A DNA stretch of 64,000 nt from Bacteroides mediterraneensis (GTDB lineage: Bacteria; Bacteroidota; Bacteroidia; Bacteroidales; Bacteroidaceae), in contig NZ_DAJPEN010000001.1 in assembly GCF_025993685.1 (NCBI RefSeq), positions 1,302,001 to 1,366,000 on the forward strand, in the 5' to 3' direction. Within the stretch, counting starts at the first letter, position 1. Each line of letters starts with the position of its first letter. Both the position numbers and the translations under genes were made by a program. Positions 48,568-56,834 of this stretch are shown here, one piece after another. The notes below the pieces were generated by a model. The model was not told the DNA's origin. It worked only from the letters and a program-made list of their open reading frames with translations, and did not search any database.

Positions 48568-50604
48568 ATGTTGGAATTAGATAAAAAGTTACTGGATTTA
48601 TTTCAGGGATATGTAGTTAGAAAAGATGTGGTTCGCTCGGTAAAAGGTGGGGCGAATGTACCGGTTTTTGTACTGGAGTACCTGCTCGCTAATTCATGCA
48701 GTACGGATGATGCACAGAAAATAACGGAAGGAATTGAGAATGTGAAAAACGTGCTCCGTAAGCATTATGTCAATCCGGATGAGGCAAACCTGATACAAGC
48801 CAAAATAAGGGAAGAGGGATCTTACAAGGTGATAGATAAGATTTCTGTCCGTCTGGATGCTTCTAAGGATAAATATTGGGCAGAACTTTCAAACCTGAAT
48901 ATTCGTGATGCCAATATCGATGACAGGATTGTGACGGAACATGAAAAGATGATGATGGGTGGAATATGGGCTATCGTAGATATAACGTATGATTCTACGC
49001 TGGCTATTGGTAGTAAATTGTATCCGTTTGTAGTATCAAAAGTTCGTCCTATCCAGTTATCGAACTTTGACATGTCCAGAATAATAAACAGCAGAAAGAA
49101 TTTTACCAATGAAGAGTGGTTGAACGTATTATTGCGTAGTGCTGGTTATGAACCGGAATCAGAAGGAATGACACAACGTATGAAGATGCTTCTTCTTTCA
49201 CGTTTTATTCCCTTGGTAGAAGCTAACTTTAACATGGCAGAACTCGGTCCTAGAAGTTCTGGTAAATCATACGTGTTCAAGGAATTGTCGCCATATTCCA
49301 TGTTGGTATCTGGTGGACAAGGTACCGCTGCCTCTCTTTTTGTGAATAACTCCAATGGTCAAATTGGAGCAATGGGTAAATGGGATGCTGTATGTTTTGA
49401 TGAATCGACTGATGAGTTGTTTAAAGACCGAGAAGTGGTACCGTTGATGAAGGATTATATGGAATCCGGTTCGTTTTCAAGAGCCGGAAAATCAGGAGAA
49501 AAATCAGCTAATGCTTCTATTATTCTGAATGGTAATATTAATCAGCCTGTGGAAACTGTATTGCAGACAAGTCATTTATTTAGTCCTTTCTCCGATAAAA
49601 TATCAAATGATACGGCATTCCTTGATCGTATAGGTTTCTTCTTGCCGGGATGGGAAATTATGAAATTTGCACCAGCCAATTTTACTAATCATTTTGGTTT
49701 TAGTACGGATTTCTTCAGTGAAATGCTTCATGCTTTAAGAAAGGACAATTATACGAATGCCATAGATGAGTATTTTACGCTAGGCTCACAAATGCGTCAG
49801 CGCGATACGAAACCGGTTCGTAAGACTGTTTCAGGACTTATCAAGTTGCTGCATCCGGATGGAAAATACACCAAGGAAGATGTACGTGTTTACTTGGAGT
49901 GGGCAATTGAAATGCGTAGAAGGGTAAAAGAGCAGTTGAAACGTATTGGCGGAATGGAGTTCTGGGATACTAATTTCTCTTACATTGATAAAGAAACTCA
50001 GGAAGAAACTTTTGTTCCTGTGCCGGAAGAAAGAGGAAATGGGCTGATTGGTGATTCTCCATTGCCTCCTGGCACCTGTTATTCTGCTACTTCGGATGGG
50101 GATAAGGTTGCTTTGGTAAAGATAGAGGTAATCACAATGGCAGGCAATGGAAAGCTTAATATTAGCGGAACGAATTCAACAGCCGTCAAAGAGGATATTA
50201 AGAATACGTATAACTATATGAGAGCGAATGAGAAGATGTTGCTTTCTCAACAACGTTCGTTTGCCAACATGGATGTGACGGTTCAGGTAACAGCTTTATT
50301 AGGTTCTACTGTACAAAGCGGAATTGGTGGAGCTGTTTTTGCTGCTATCATTTCATCTGTATTCAGCAAGAACCTGAAGCCTGCTTTAGGTATTATTGGT
50401 AATATATCTATTGGTGGAGCTATAGAACGTGCTATCAATTTCAGTGACAAGGTTTCCATCTTGTCGGAAAACGGAGCAAAGACGGTGCTTGTGCCTATGG
50501 ACAATCTGGCAGAATTTTCTACGTTGCCGACTACTATTTTAGGCAAGACTGATGTTCCTTTCTATGCCAATACACAAATGATCATTCAGAAAATGATGTT
50601 GTAA
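48568..50604 (+). CDS. brxL: BREX Lon-like protein BrxL
   Basis: A 678-residue protein with an AAA+ ATPase domain (Walker A-like LGPRSSGKSYVF, residues ~225-236; CFDESTDELF as Walker B at ~284-293) and a C-terminal Lon-protease-like domain (ALLGSTVQSGIGGAVFAAI, then GIIGNISIGGAIERA and GAKTVLVPMDN). Published BrxL structures show a DNA-translocating ring related to MCM helicases; the Lon-like part may not be proteolytic. It is required for phage restriction and confirms the type 1 layout. Confidence 0.93.
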   Translation: MLELDKKLLDLFQGYVVRKDVVRSVKGGANVPVFVLEYLLANSCSTDDAQKITEGIENVKNVLRKHYVNPDEANLIQAKIREEGSYKVIDKISVRLDASKDKYWAELSNLNIRDANIDDRIVTEHEKMMMGGIWAIVDITYDSTLAIGSKLYPFVVSKVRPIQLSNFDMSRIINSRKNFTNEEWLNVLLRSAGYEPESEGMTQRMKMLLLSRFIPLVEANFNMAELGPRSSGKSYVFKELSPYSMLVSGGQGTAASLFVNNSNGQIGAMGKWDAVCFDESTDELFKDREVVPLMKDYMESGSFSRAGKSGEKSANASIILNGNINQPVETVLQTSHLFSPFSDKISNDTAFLDRIGFFLPGWEIMKFAPANFTNHFGFSTDFFSEMLHALRKDNYTNAIDEYFTLGSQMRQRDTKPVRKTVSGLIKLLHPDGKYTKEDVRVYLEWAIEMRRRVKEQLKRIGGMEFWDTNFSYIDKETQEETFVPVPEERGNGLIGDSPLPPGTCYSATSDGDKVALVKIEVITMAGNGKLNISGTNSTAVKEDIKNTYNYMRANEKMLLSQQRSFANMDVTVQVTALLGSTVQSGIGGAVFAAIISSVFSKNLKPALGIIGNISIGGAIERAINFSDKVSILSENGAKTVLVPMDNLAEFSTLPTTILGKTDVPFYANTQMIIQKMML

Positions 50605-50659
50605 ATGTATGGTCCATTAAAAAATAAAAATCTGGTAAATAATAGCATAAAAAATAATT

Positions 50660-52249
50660 ATGATTGATAATTTGTTTTTGTATAGAGCTTCCGAAGATTA
50701 TAAGCAAGTTATTGAAGAAAGATTTGTGTTGCCAGAGTATGACAAAATATTTGAGTTAAGTGCTCTATTGCAGAGGACGGGGTTACCTGTAAGTGCAAGA
50801 GTTTTAATAGAAAGTGGCTTTTCGGAACTAACTGAGGAGTTGACAGAGTGTACAGGTATTTCATCAAGTATTATACATCGAAAGTTAGATGATGATCAGT
50901 TAATATCAAATGTGGAACTTGAAAAGCGAATTTCATGCTATTTAGCTCGAAATGTTATTGAAAATATCGATGAAATACGCCTTTTGGATATATGTTTGGA
51001 ATCATCTCGTGCAAAGTGGACTAAAAGAAAGGTAGAGTCTCAGTTAGCAGCTTATAATAATATACTTGATTGCACAATAGACTTTCTTAAAGATTTGAAG
51101 GATTATGATATTGAGTATGACACCGCCATTAGATATAAAGGTGTTATGATTACGGATTTATATCTTAACAATAGGTTATATATTTCTTTTGAAGCTTTTT
51201 TCGGTGGAACAATTATATCTATTGTTCCAACTCAATATGATATGCCTATTTGGGAAATAATTGTAAACCATGATTGTAAAATTGATTTATATAACAAAAG
51301 ATTGAATACATCTTGTAAAGATGTTTTAATAGAGAATCTGTTATCTATTCTTTTTTGTACCCAAAATAAAAAAGAAGAAGTACAGCAAATAATTGTAGAT
51401 AACATAAATGCAATTTTTGATATAAATATTTTGTCTGACGATGTATGTTATGATTGGAGTAAAGATTGTTATTTTTTGAGGCAAAATATAGAGACAAAAA
51501 TAGCTGATTCTTTCTTTGCTAATGATGAAACAGATAAAGAAGTGGTAAAATATACCTCTTTTCAAACTCTGTTGGCTACTCTTACATCAGGTAAGATGAG
51601 AATCAATTCTATTGTAGGGATGAATGATAAAACAGAGGTGAATTTCATGACAGATATTATTAAAAATTTTAGGGAGTCAATAGAGGAAGAAGGGGATGAA
51701 TATCTATTGGCAAATAGAAAATTTATTACTTCTTTCTCCGGTAAGAAGGATGATTTGAATATGTGGAGATTATATGGTGATAATGCAAGAGGGGTTTGTC
51801 TGGTTTTCTCACCTAATTCTCAACAAGATAATCCTTTGAGAAAAATTAAATATGTGGCAGAGGACGATGAACTGATTTTAAAAATTAATCAACTTATGAC
51901 AGCTCTTAAAGAGAAAAATATAAATTTCTGTTTTAATAAAATGCTCAGTAATCAGCATTCTATTAAACATAAAGATTACGTAGATGAGGATGAATATCGT
52001 TATTATTTAGAGAGCGATAAACCTACCGGCTGGTATATAAATAATGATAATAATGTTATGACTCCTTATGTAGAGAAAGATTTGTTTGGAAATGGTGCTA
52101 ATTCATTTCCATTTCAATTAAAGTCTATTATTCTTGGTCCAGCTATGGTAGCACAAGATGTTAACTTCTTTCAGATAAAAACACTATTGAATGTAAATCG
52201 TATTTTTTCAATCAATATCGAAAAAAGTAAAATTAGCAGCTATAGATAG
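50660..52249 (+). CDS. two-part protein with a C-terminal DUF2971 domain
   Basis: A 529-residue protein 55 bp after brxL and before the operon terminator. The last ~240 residues match DUF2971: YTSFQTLLATLTSGKMRIN, the NDKTEV segment, FITSFSGKKDDLNMWRLYG (~355-373) and ARGVCLVFSP. DUF2971 proteins are frequent in defence islands but have no assigned activity. The N-terminal ~290 residues are unfamiliar: a helical start followed by a mixed alpha/beta part with YDTAIRYKGVMITDLYLNNRLYIS. No membrane segment. It may be an added defence module. Confidence 0.65.
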   Translation: MIDNLFLYRASEDYKQVIEERFVLPEYDKIFELSALLQRTGLPVSARVLIESGFSELTEELTECTGISSSIIHRKLDDDQLISNVELEKRISCYLARNVIENIDEIRLLDICLESSRAKWTKRKVESQLAAYNNILDCTIDFLKDLKDYDIEYDTAIRYKGVMITDLYLNNRLYISFEAFFGGTIISIVPTQYDMPIWEIIVNHDCKIDLYNKRLNTSCKDVLIENLLSILFCTQNKKEEVQQIIVDNINAIFDINILSDDVCYDWSKDCYFLRQNIETKIADSFFANDETDKEVVKYTSFQTLLATLTSGKMRINSIVGMNDKTEVNFMTDIIKNFRESIEEEGDEYLLANRKFITSFSGKKDDLNMWRLYGDNARGVCLVFSPNSQQDNPLRKIKYVAEDDELILKINQLMTALKEKNINFCFNKMLSNQHSIKHKDYVDEDEYRYYLESDKPTGWYINNDNNVMTPYVEKDLFGNGANSFPFQLKSIILGPAMVAQDVNFFQIKTLLNVNRIFSINIEKSKISSYR

Positions 52250-52612
52250 TTTAATGTAAATTATAAATTTTATTTTGTAGTCGTTCATTTGTAATGAGGA
52301 TGTAAATTAAACTGTGTCAGCAAAGAGTAAAATAAAATATTAACTTTGTTAACACCGTTTTTTTATGAAAGAAGAATTTGCTTTGTAAGCATTCGACGAC
52401 CTACAGGAATTGAACTTGTATATATAGTAATAGCGACTGTCACTATGAATCTACTAGTTACTGTCGCTATTATTTTGTTGAACCTATATGTTGTAGTCAG
52501 CACAATGTGATAGAAGATGGCATAAAAGGATTGGTCTTGCCTTTAAAGAAATGATTAGTAAAGAAAAATACAAATCGATGAATAATAGAAGACCTTTAAA
52601 AATAAGCTGTTT
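52250..52612. other. intergenic region after the BREX operon
   Basis: AT-rich spacer of 363 bp without a credible ORF. It contains the terminator at 52429-52478 and, before it, TATTAACTTTGTTAACACC, which includes a GTTAAC-type inverted repeat. Nothing else is recognisable ahead of the NERD gene. Confidence 0.5.
52429..52478 (+). terminator. terminator of the BREX-DUF2971 operon
   Basis: Stem AATAGCGACTGTCACT with AGTTACTGTCGCTATT (mismatches at two positions) around a ~12-base loop, followed by ATTTTGTTG. Confidence 0.75.
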
Positions 52613-53356
52613 ATGGAATATCTACTACTTTTATTAATTATAGTCGTTGCCATCGTTTCCTATCTCAATCACCGAAGAGACAGGAAGCTGCTTTGTTCCG
52701 TTTCTTCTCCCACAAGAGGGACAAGATCAGAGCAGAAACTCATCGTCAAGATGTTAAAGAAAGGGGTGCATCCCAAAGCCATCTTTCATGACTTGTATGT
52801 GAAGAAAAAGGGTGGGGGATATTCCCAGATAGACCTTGTGGTGGCTACTCCACAGGGATTGGTGGTGATAGAAGTGAAAGACTACAGTGGCTGGCTGTTT
52901 GGAAATGCCCGACAACGCTATTGGACGCAGATTCTAAATTACGGTCAGGAGAAATACCGATTCTATAATCCTATCATGCAGAATGCTGGGCATATTAGAG
53001 CCTTGAAAGAGCAGTCGGAGCAGATTGCCCGACTACCCATCTACAACATCGTCTTGTTTGACGGGGATTGTACGCTGAAAGACATCACCTATCCGGAGTT
53101 TGGCACGTTTGTAGGTTATGCCTGCAATATAATGAAGATATTGGAAACCGTAAAAGGATTTGGCGATGCGGAATATACAGACAAGAGGGAAGTGGCCCGT
53201 GTGCTTCGTGAAGCCGTGCGCAACGGAGAGGATCCGGTCGTCGTGGCAAGTCATGTGGCAGACGTGCAAAGCCGGAACTGGGACTGTCCGCAGCCGGTCG
53301 TAAATTGGCGTTCACGTTTCTCTAGAATTCCTTGGAGAAGGTGGATGAGATTTTAA
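52613..53356 (+). CDS. membrane-anchored NERD-domain protein
   Basis: A 247-residue protein with one N-terminal membrane segment (YLLLLLIIVVAIVSYL, residues 3-18) and a NERD (nuclease-related) domain. RGTRSEQKLIVKML, YSQIDLVVATPQGLVVIEVKDYSGW (residues ~68-92; the D...E-V-K set corresponds to the PD-(D/E)xK core) and PIMQNAGHIRALKEQ are typical. The membrane anchor places the putative nuclease at the inner membrane, where incoming DNA could be met. The last 99 bp of the locus recur at 53913-54011. Confidence 0.82.
   Translation: MEYLLLLLIIVVAIVSYLNHRRDRKLLCSVSSPTRGTRSEQKLIVKMLKKGVHPKAIFHDLYVKKKGGGYSQIDLVVATPQGLVVIEVKDYSGWLFGNARQRYWTQILNYGQEKYRFYNPIMQNAGHIRALKEQSEQIARLPIYNIVLFDGDCTLKDITYPEFGTFVGYACNIMKILETVKGFGDAEYTDKREVARVLREAVRNGEDPVVVASHVADVQSRNWDCPQPVVNWRSRFSRIPWRRWMRF
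53252..53350 (+). repeat. 99-bp direct repeat, copy 1 (end of NERD gene)
   Basis: This segment aligns without gaps to 53913-54011 (offset 661 bp). Ten positions differ and all ten are transitions (A/G or C/T). Copy 1 lies in the coding end and just past the region of the NERD gene stop. Confidence 0.8.
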
Positions 53357-53443
53357 TTTTATATTCTTGCTTTTGACAACTGATTCTTCATAAGTGATGA
53401 TAGACATCTGATGTCAATAAGCAGGGTATCTAAAGAAATGCGT

Positions 53444-53855
53444 ATGGAAGAAAATAAAATCATTATTTATACATCCAGTGATGAGTAAACTAAAATAAAT
53501 GTCAGGATGGAAGATGAAACCTTGTGGCTTGCACAGCAACAGATTGCTGAACTATATCAGACATCGAGGACCAATGTAGTGGAACATATTAAACATATCT
53601 ACGAAGAGCAGGAGCTCGACGAAAATTCAACCTGTCGGAATTTCCGACAGGTTCGCATCGAAGGTTCCAGACAGGTAGAAAGAGAGATGCCATTTTATAA
53701 TCTGGACATGATTAGTTTCACATGCAGAAGCGATGGAACATGCTACGAATGAATATCGTAAATACAAACAGCGTACAATCAGTGACGTAGAACAGAATTA
53801 TCTTGATTCAATCAAGATGTTGGACAATTTGAAAAAGAAAGGAAAATCAGAATGA
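53444..53855 (+). pseudogene. RhuM-family protein remnant
   Basis: The frame from ATG 53444 reads MEENKIIIYTSSDE, stops at TAA 53486-53488 (CAA to TAA is the likely change), then continues in frame with KINVRMEDETLWLAQQQIAELYQTSRTNVVEHIKHIY, the N-terminal helix-turn-helix-like segment of RhuM/virulence-protein relatives. After FYNLDMI the frame shifts and resumes as the RhuM C-terminus (SHAEAMEHATNEYRKYKQ, ending GKKGKSE-type at 53855). The ~200-residue middle is deleted. The first intact open piece is 53507-53752. Confidence 0.75.
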
Positions 53856-53986
53856 AACTAAAATTCAAACGTCAGCGTTTTCAGAAGGATGTATCCAATT
53901 TTCGTAGCGAGCCATGTGGCGGACGTACAAAGTCGGAACTGGGATTGTCTGCGGCCGGTCATAAATTGGTGTTCACGTTTCTTTAG
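53852..53986 (+). pseudogene. chimeric ORF: res-like N-terminus joined to copied NERD tail
   Basis: ATG at 53852 overlaps the RhuM stop (ATGA). The first ~20 codons read MKLKFKRQRFQKDVSNFR, similar to the opening of type III restriction (Res) helicase subunits in Bacteroidetes. From 53913 the DNA switches to the second copy of the NERD gene tail and the frame ends TAG at 53986. It is a recombination junction, not a functional gene. Confidence 0.55.
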
Positions 53987-54011
53987 AATCCCTTGGAGAA
54001 GGTGGATGAGA
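53913..54011 (+). repeat. 99-bp direct repeat, copy 2
   Basis: Second copy of the NERD 3' end, at the right end of the defence island, 16 bp before a four-fold 12-bp tandem repeat. Together with copy 1 it brackets the RhuM/res remnants. Confidence 0.8.
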
Positions 54012-54026
54012 TAATAACAATAGGAG

Positions 54027-54074
54027 TGACGGTTTAAATGTCGGTTTAAATGACGGTATAAATGTCGGTATAAT
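54027..54074 (+). repeat. four 12-bp tandem repeats upstream of the DEAD-box helicase
   Basis: Units TGACGGTTTAAA, TGTCGGTTTAAA, TGACGGTATAAA and TGTCGGTATAAT are contiguous and lie 12 bp ahead of the -7 box at 54086-54093. The alternating A/C and T/A changes suggest a 24-bp unit (TGAC-TGTC) that was doubled. The position suits a regulatory site. Confidence 0.7.
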
Positions 54075-54085
54075 ACAAATTTCCG

Positions 54086-54093
54086 TATCTTTG
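54086..54093 (+). promoter_or_regulatory. -7 box of the DEAD-box helicase gene
   Basis: TATCTTTG, a perfect TAnnTTTG match, 28 bp upstream of the ATG at 54122. Confidence 0.6.
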
Positions 54094-54121
54094 CTAACTA
54101 ACCCACAAAACCCCAAGAATT

Positions 54122-55438
54122 ATGGACATACAAACAATACTATCCAACCTGAAGATTGACCAGTTGAACACCATGCAGGAGGCCGCCATCGATGCCTGGA
54201 AAGACGGCAGCGACCTGATTCTGCTTTCGCCCACCGGCTCCGGAAAGACGCTGGCTTACCTGTTGCCGCTGGTGAGCTCGCTGAAGCAGGGAGTGGAAGG
54301 CGTGCAGGCCGTGGTGCTGGTGCCTTCGCGCGAACTGGCCCTGCAGATTGAGCAGGTGTTCAAGGCCATGGGAACCGGCTTCCCAGTGATGAGCTGCTAC
54401 GGCGGTCGCCCGGCCATGGAGGAACACCGCACCATGAAGGGCATCTCGCCGGCCGTGATTATCGGTACGCCGGGACGTATGAACGACCACCTGAACAAGG
54501 AGAATTTCGAGGCCGGCACGGTGCGTACGCTGGTCATCGACGAGTTTGACAAGTGCCTGGAGTTCGGCTTCCAGGACGAGATGGCCGAGGTCATCGGCAA
54601 GCTGCCGTCGTTGCGCCGCCGCTTCCTGTTGTCAGCCACCGATGCGGAGGAGATTCCGCGCTTCACGGGGATGAACCGCACGCAGAAGCTGGATTTCCTG
54701 AATCCGGAGGAGACGGTATCGCAGCGGTTGAGGCTCTATAGGGTCACCTCGCCGGAGAAGGACAAGCTGGAGACGCTCTACAAGCTGCTGTGTACGCTGG
54801 GCAACGAATCGACGCTGGTGTTCTGCAACCACCGGGAGAGTGTGGACCGGGTAGGGAAGTACCTGCACTCCATGAAGGTGTATTGCGAGACGTTCCACGG
54901 CGGCATGGAGCAGGACGACCGCGAACGAGCGTTGTATAAGTTCCGCAACGGGAGCTGCCATATCTTCGTATCGACCGACCTGGCCGCCCGGGGACTGGAT
55001 ATTCCGGACATCCGTCACGTGGTGCATTATCACTTGCCGGTGGCCGAGGACGGGTTCATTCATCGCAACGGACGTACGGCGCGCTGGGAGGCGGAGGGAA
55101 ATGCCTTCCTCATTCTGCATGCCGAAGAACGTATCCCCGACTATGTGCCGCAGCCGCTCGAAGAGTTCGCCTTGCCGGAAAAGACACCGCAGCCTGCCTT
55201 GCCGGAATTTGTCACCTTATATATAGGAAAGGGGAAGAAGGACAAGATCAACAAGATTGACATCGTGGGTTTCCTCTCCAAAAAAGGCGGACTGGGCCGG
55301 GAGGACGTGGGCCGTGTAGACGTGAAAGATCACTATGCGTTTGCGGCTATTTCACGGAAAAAGGCCAAGCAAACGTTAAAACTCATACAAAATGAAAAGA
55401 TTAAGGGGGTAAAAACTTTGATAGAACTGGCAAAATAA
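54122..55438 (+). CDS. DEAD-box RNA helicase with DbpA-like RNA-binding domain
   Basis: A 438-residue helicase. Motifs in order: Q-motif region (LNTMQEAAIDAW), SPTGSGKT (I), PSRELALQ (Ia), GTPGR (Ib), DEFD in place of DEAD (II), SAT (III), LVFCNHRESV (IV), STDLAARGLDIPD (V) and HRNGRTARWEAEG (VI). The C-terminal ~75 residues (VTLYIGKGKKDKINKIDIVGFLSKKGGLGREDVGRVDVKDHYAFAAI) form the DbpA-type RNA-recognition domain that in E. coli targets 23S rRNA. It probably acts in ribosome assembly. It marks the right core boundary of the defence island. Confidence 0.93.
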   Translation: MDIQTILSNLKIDQLNTMQEAAIDAWKDGSDLILLSPTGSGKTLAYLLPLVSSLKQGVEGVQAVVLVPSRELALQIEQVFKAMGTGFPVMSCYGGRPAMEEHRTMKGISPAVIIGTPGRMNDHLNKENFEAGTVRTLVIDEFDKCLEFGFQDEMAEVIGKLPSLRRRFLLSATDAEEIPRFTGMNRTQKLDFLNPEETVSQRLRLYRVTSPEKDKLETLYKLLCTLGNESTLVFCNHRESVDRVGKYLHSMKVYCETFHGGMEQDDRERALYKFRNGSCHIFVSTDLAARGLDIPDIRHVVHYHLPVAEDGFIHRNGRTARWEAEGNAFLILHAEERIPDYVPQPLEEFALPEKTPQPALPEFVTLYIGKGKKDKINKIDIVGFLSKKGGLGREDVGRVDVKDHYAFAAISRKKAKQTLKLIQNEKIKGVKTLIELAK

Positions 55439-55454
55439 TAACTTTGTGTCACAT

Positions 55455-55488
55455 CAGCCCTCCGGCGGTGAGGGCTGCTTCGCATTTT
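55455..55488 (+). terminator. terminator after the DEAD-box helicase gene
   Basis: Stem CAGCCCTC with GAGGGCTG around a 7-base loop (CGGCGGT), followed by CTTCGCATTTT. The T tract is displaced by six bases, so termination strength is uncertain. Confidence 0.6.
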
Positions 55489-55690
55489 GCTATGTCGCGC
55501 GAGTGTCCTCCCTGCCATGGCTTTCCATTCTCGTGTCAATATGTTATCAAAATAACCTTTACTTGCATAATTTGAAAGTTAAAATCCGATAAGCGTGTAA
55601 AATTATCACGAATTCTTTTGGAAGTCTAAAAATAATCACTAAATTCGCAAGTGTTAGCTAAAATGATTGTTTAACCAAAACAAACTTCCA

Positions 55691-56761
55691 ATGAAGAAAC
55701 ATAATTTTAATGCGGGACCGTCTATTTTGCCTCGCGAAGTGATAGAAAAGACAGCTCAGGCTATTCTTGATTTTAATGGTTCAGGACTTTCGTTGATGGA
55801 AATCAGTCACCGCGCGAAAGACTTCCAGCCGGTGGTGGACGAAGCGGTTGCGCTGTTCAAGGAACTGCTGCATATTCCGGAAGGATACTCGGTATTGTTC
55901 CTGGGTGGAGGTGCAAGCTTGGAGTTCTGTATGGTTCCCTATAATTTCCTGGAAAAGAAAGCGGCTTACCTGAACACGGGTACATGGGCCAAGAAGGCCA
56001 TGAAGGAAGCCAAAGCTTTCGGCGAGACGATTGAGGTGGCTTCTTCCGAAAAGGATGGCTACACGTATATCCCGAAGAATTACGAAGTGCCGGCCGATGC
56101 GGATTATTTCCATATCACGACGAACAATACAATCTATGGTACGGAACTGCATGCCGACTTGGATGTGAACGTGCCGATGGTGGCTGATATGTCGTCGGAT
56201 ATCTTCTCCCGTCCGGTGGATGTGTCCAAGTATATCTGTATCTACGGAGGTGCGCAGAAGAACCTGGCGCCTGCGGGTGTGACTTTCGTCATCGTGAAGA
56301 ACGAGGCACTGGGCAAGGTGTCCCGTCATATCCCGACCATGCTGAACTATCAGACGCATGTGGACAAAGGTTCTATGTTCAACACGCCGCCGGTAGTGCC
56401 TATTTATGCGGCTCTTCAGACATTGCGCTGGCTGAAGGAACAGGGCGGTGTGGAAGAAATGCAGCGCCGTGCCAAACAGCGTGCCGACATGCTGTATGCG
56501 GAAATCGACCGCAATAAGCTGTTCCGGGGTACGGTGACGGTGAAGGAAGACCGCTCGTACATGAACATCTGCTTCGTCATGGCGGATGAATACAAGGAAC
56601 TGGAGGCCGACTTCCTGAAGTTCGCTACCGAAAAAGGTATGGTGGGCATCAAGGGTCACCGTTCGGTAGGTGGTTTCCGTGCTTCTTGCTACAATGCCAT
56701 GCCGGTAGAAAGTGTGCAGGCGCTCATCGACTGCATGCAGGAATTTGAGAAAATGCATTAA
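55691..56761 (+). CDS. serC: phosphoserine aminotransferase
   Basis: A 356-residue PLP enzyme, converting 3-phosphohydroxypyruvate and glutamate to phosphoserine. The start MKKHNFNAGPSILPREV is the standard SerC opening; FLGGGASLEFCMVP, NTGTWAKKAMKEA, TTNNTIYGTEL and the cofactor lysine in YGGAQKNLAPAGV (~196) are present, and KGHRSVGGFRASCYNAM closes the fold. First gene of a serine biosynthesis cluster with serA. The upstream frame uses a TTG and is not needed. Confidence 0.96.
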   Translation: MKKHNFNAGPSILPREVIEKTAQAILDFNGSGLSLMEISHRAKDFQPVVDEAVALFKELLHIPEGYSVLFLGGGASLEFCMVPYNFLEKKAAYLNTGTWAKKAMKEAKAFGETIEVASSEKDGYTYIPKNYEVPADADYFHITTNNTIYGTELHADLDVNVPMVADMSSDIFSRPVDVSKYICIYGGAQKNLAPAGVTFVIVKNEALGKVSRHIPTMLNYQTHVDKGSMFNTPPVVPIYAALQTLRWLKEQGGVEEMQRRAKQRADMLYAEIDRNKLFRGTVTVKEDRSYMNICFVMADEYKELEADFLKFATEKGMVGIKGHRSVGGFRASCYNAMPVESVQALIDCMQEFEKMH

Positions 56762-56834
56762 TTGTTGTTATATCTGAGAATAAGGGCGTGGGAGATACAA
56801 AAACACGTCCTTGTTTTCTTTAAAATCGAATATT

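Noticed and set aside
33033..54011. The defence island as an integrated prophage or conjugative element
   Set aside because: No integrase, transposase, phage structural, mobilisation or tRNA/att sequence was found; only defence genes and remnants are present.
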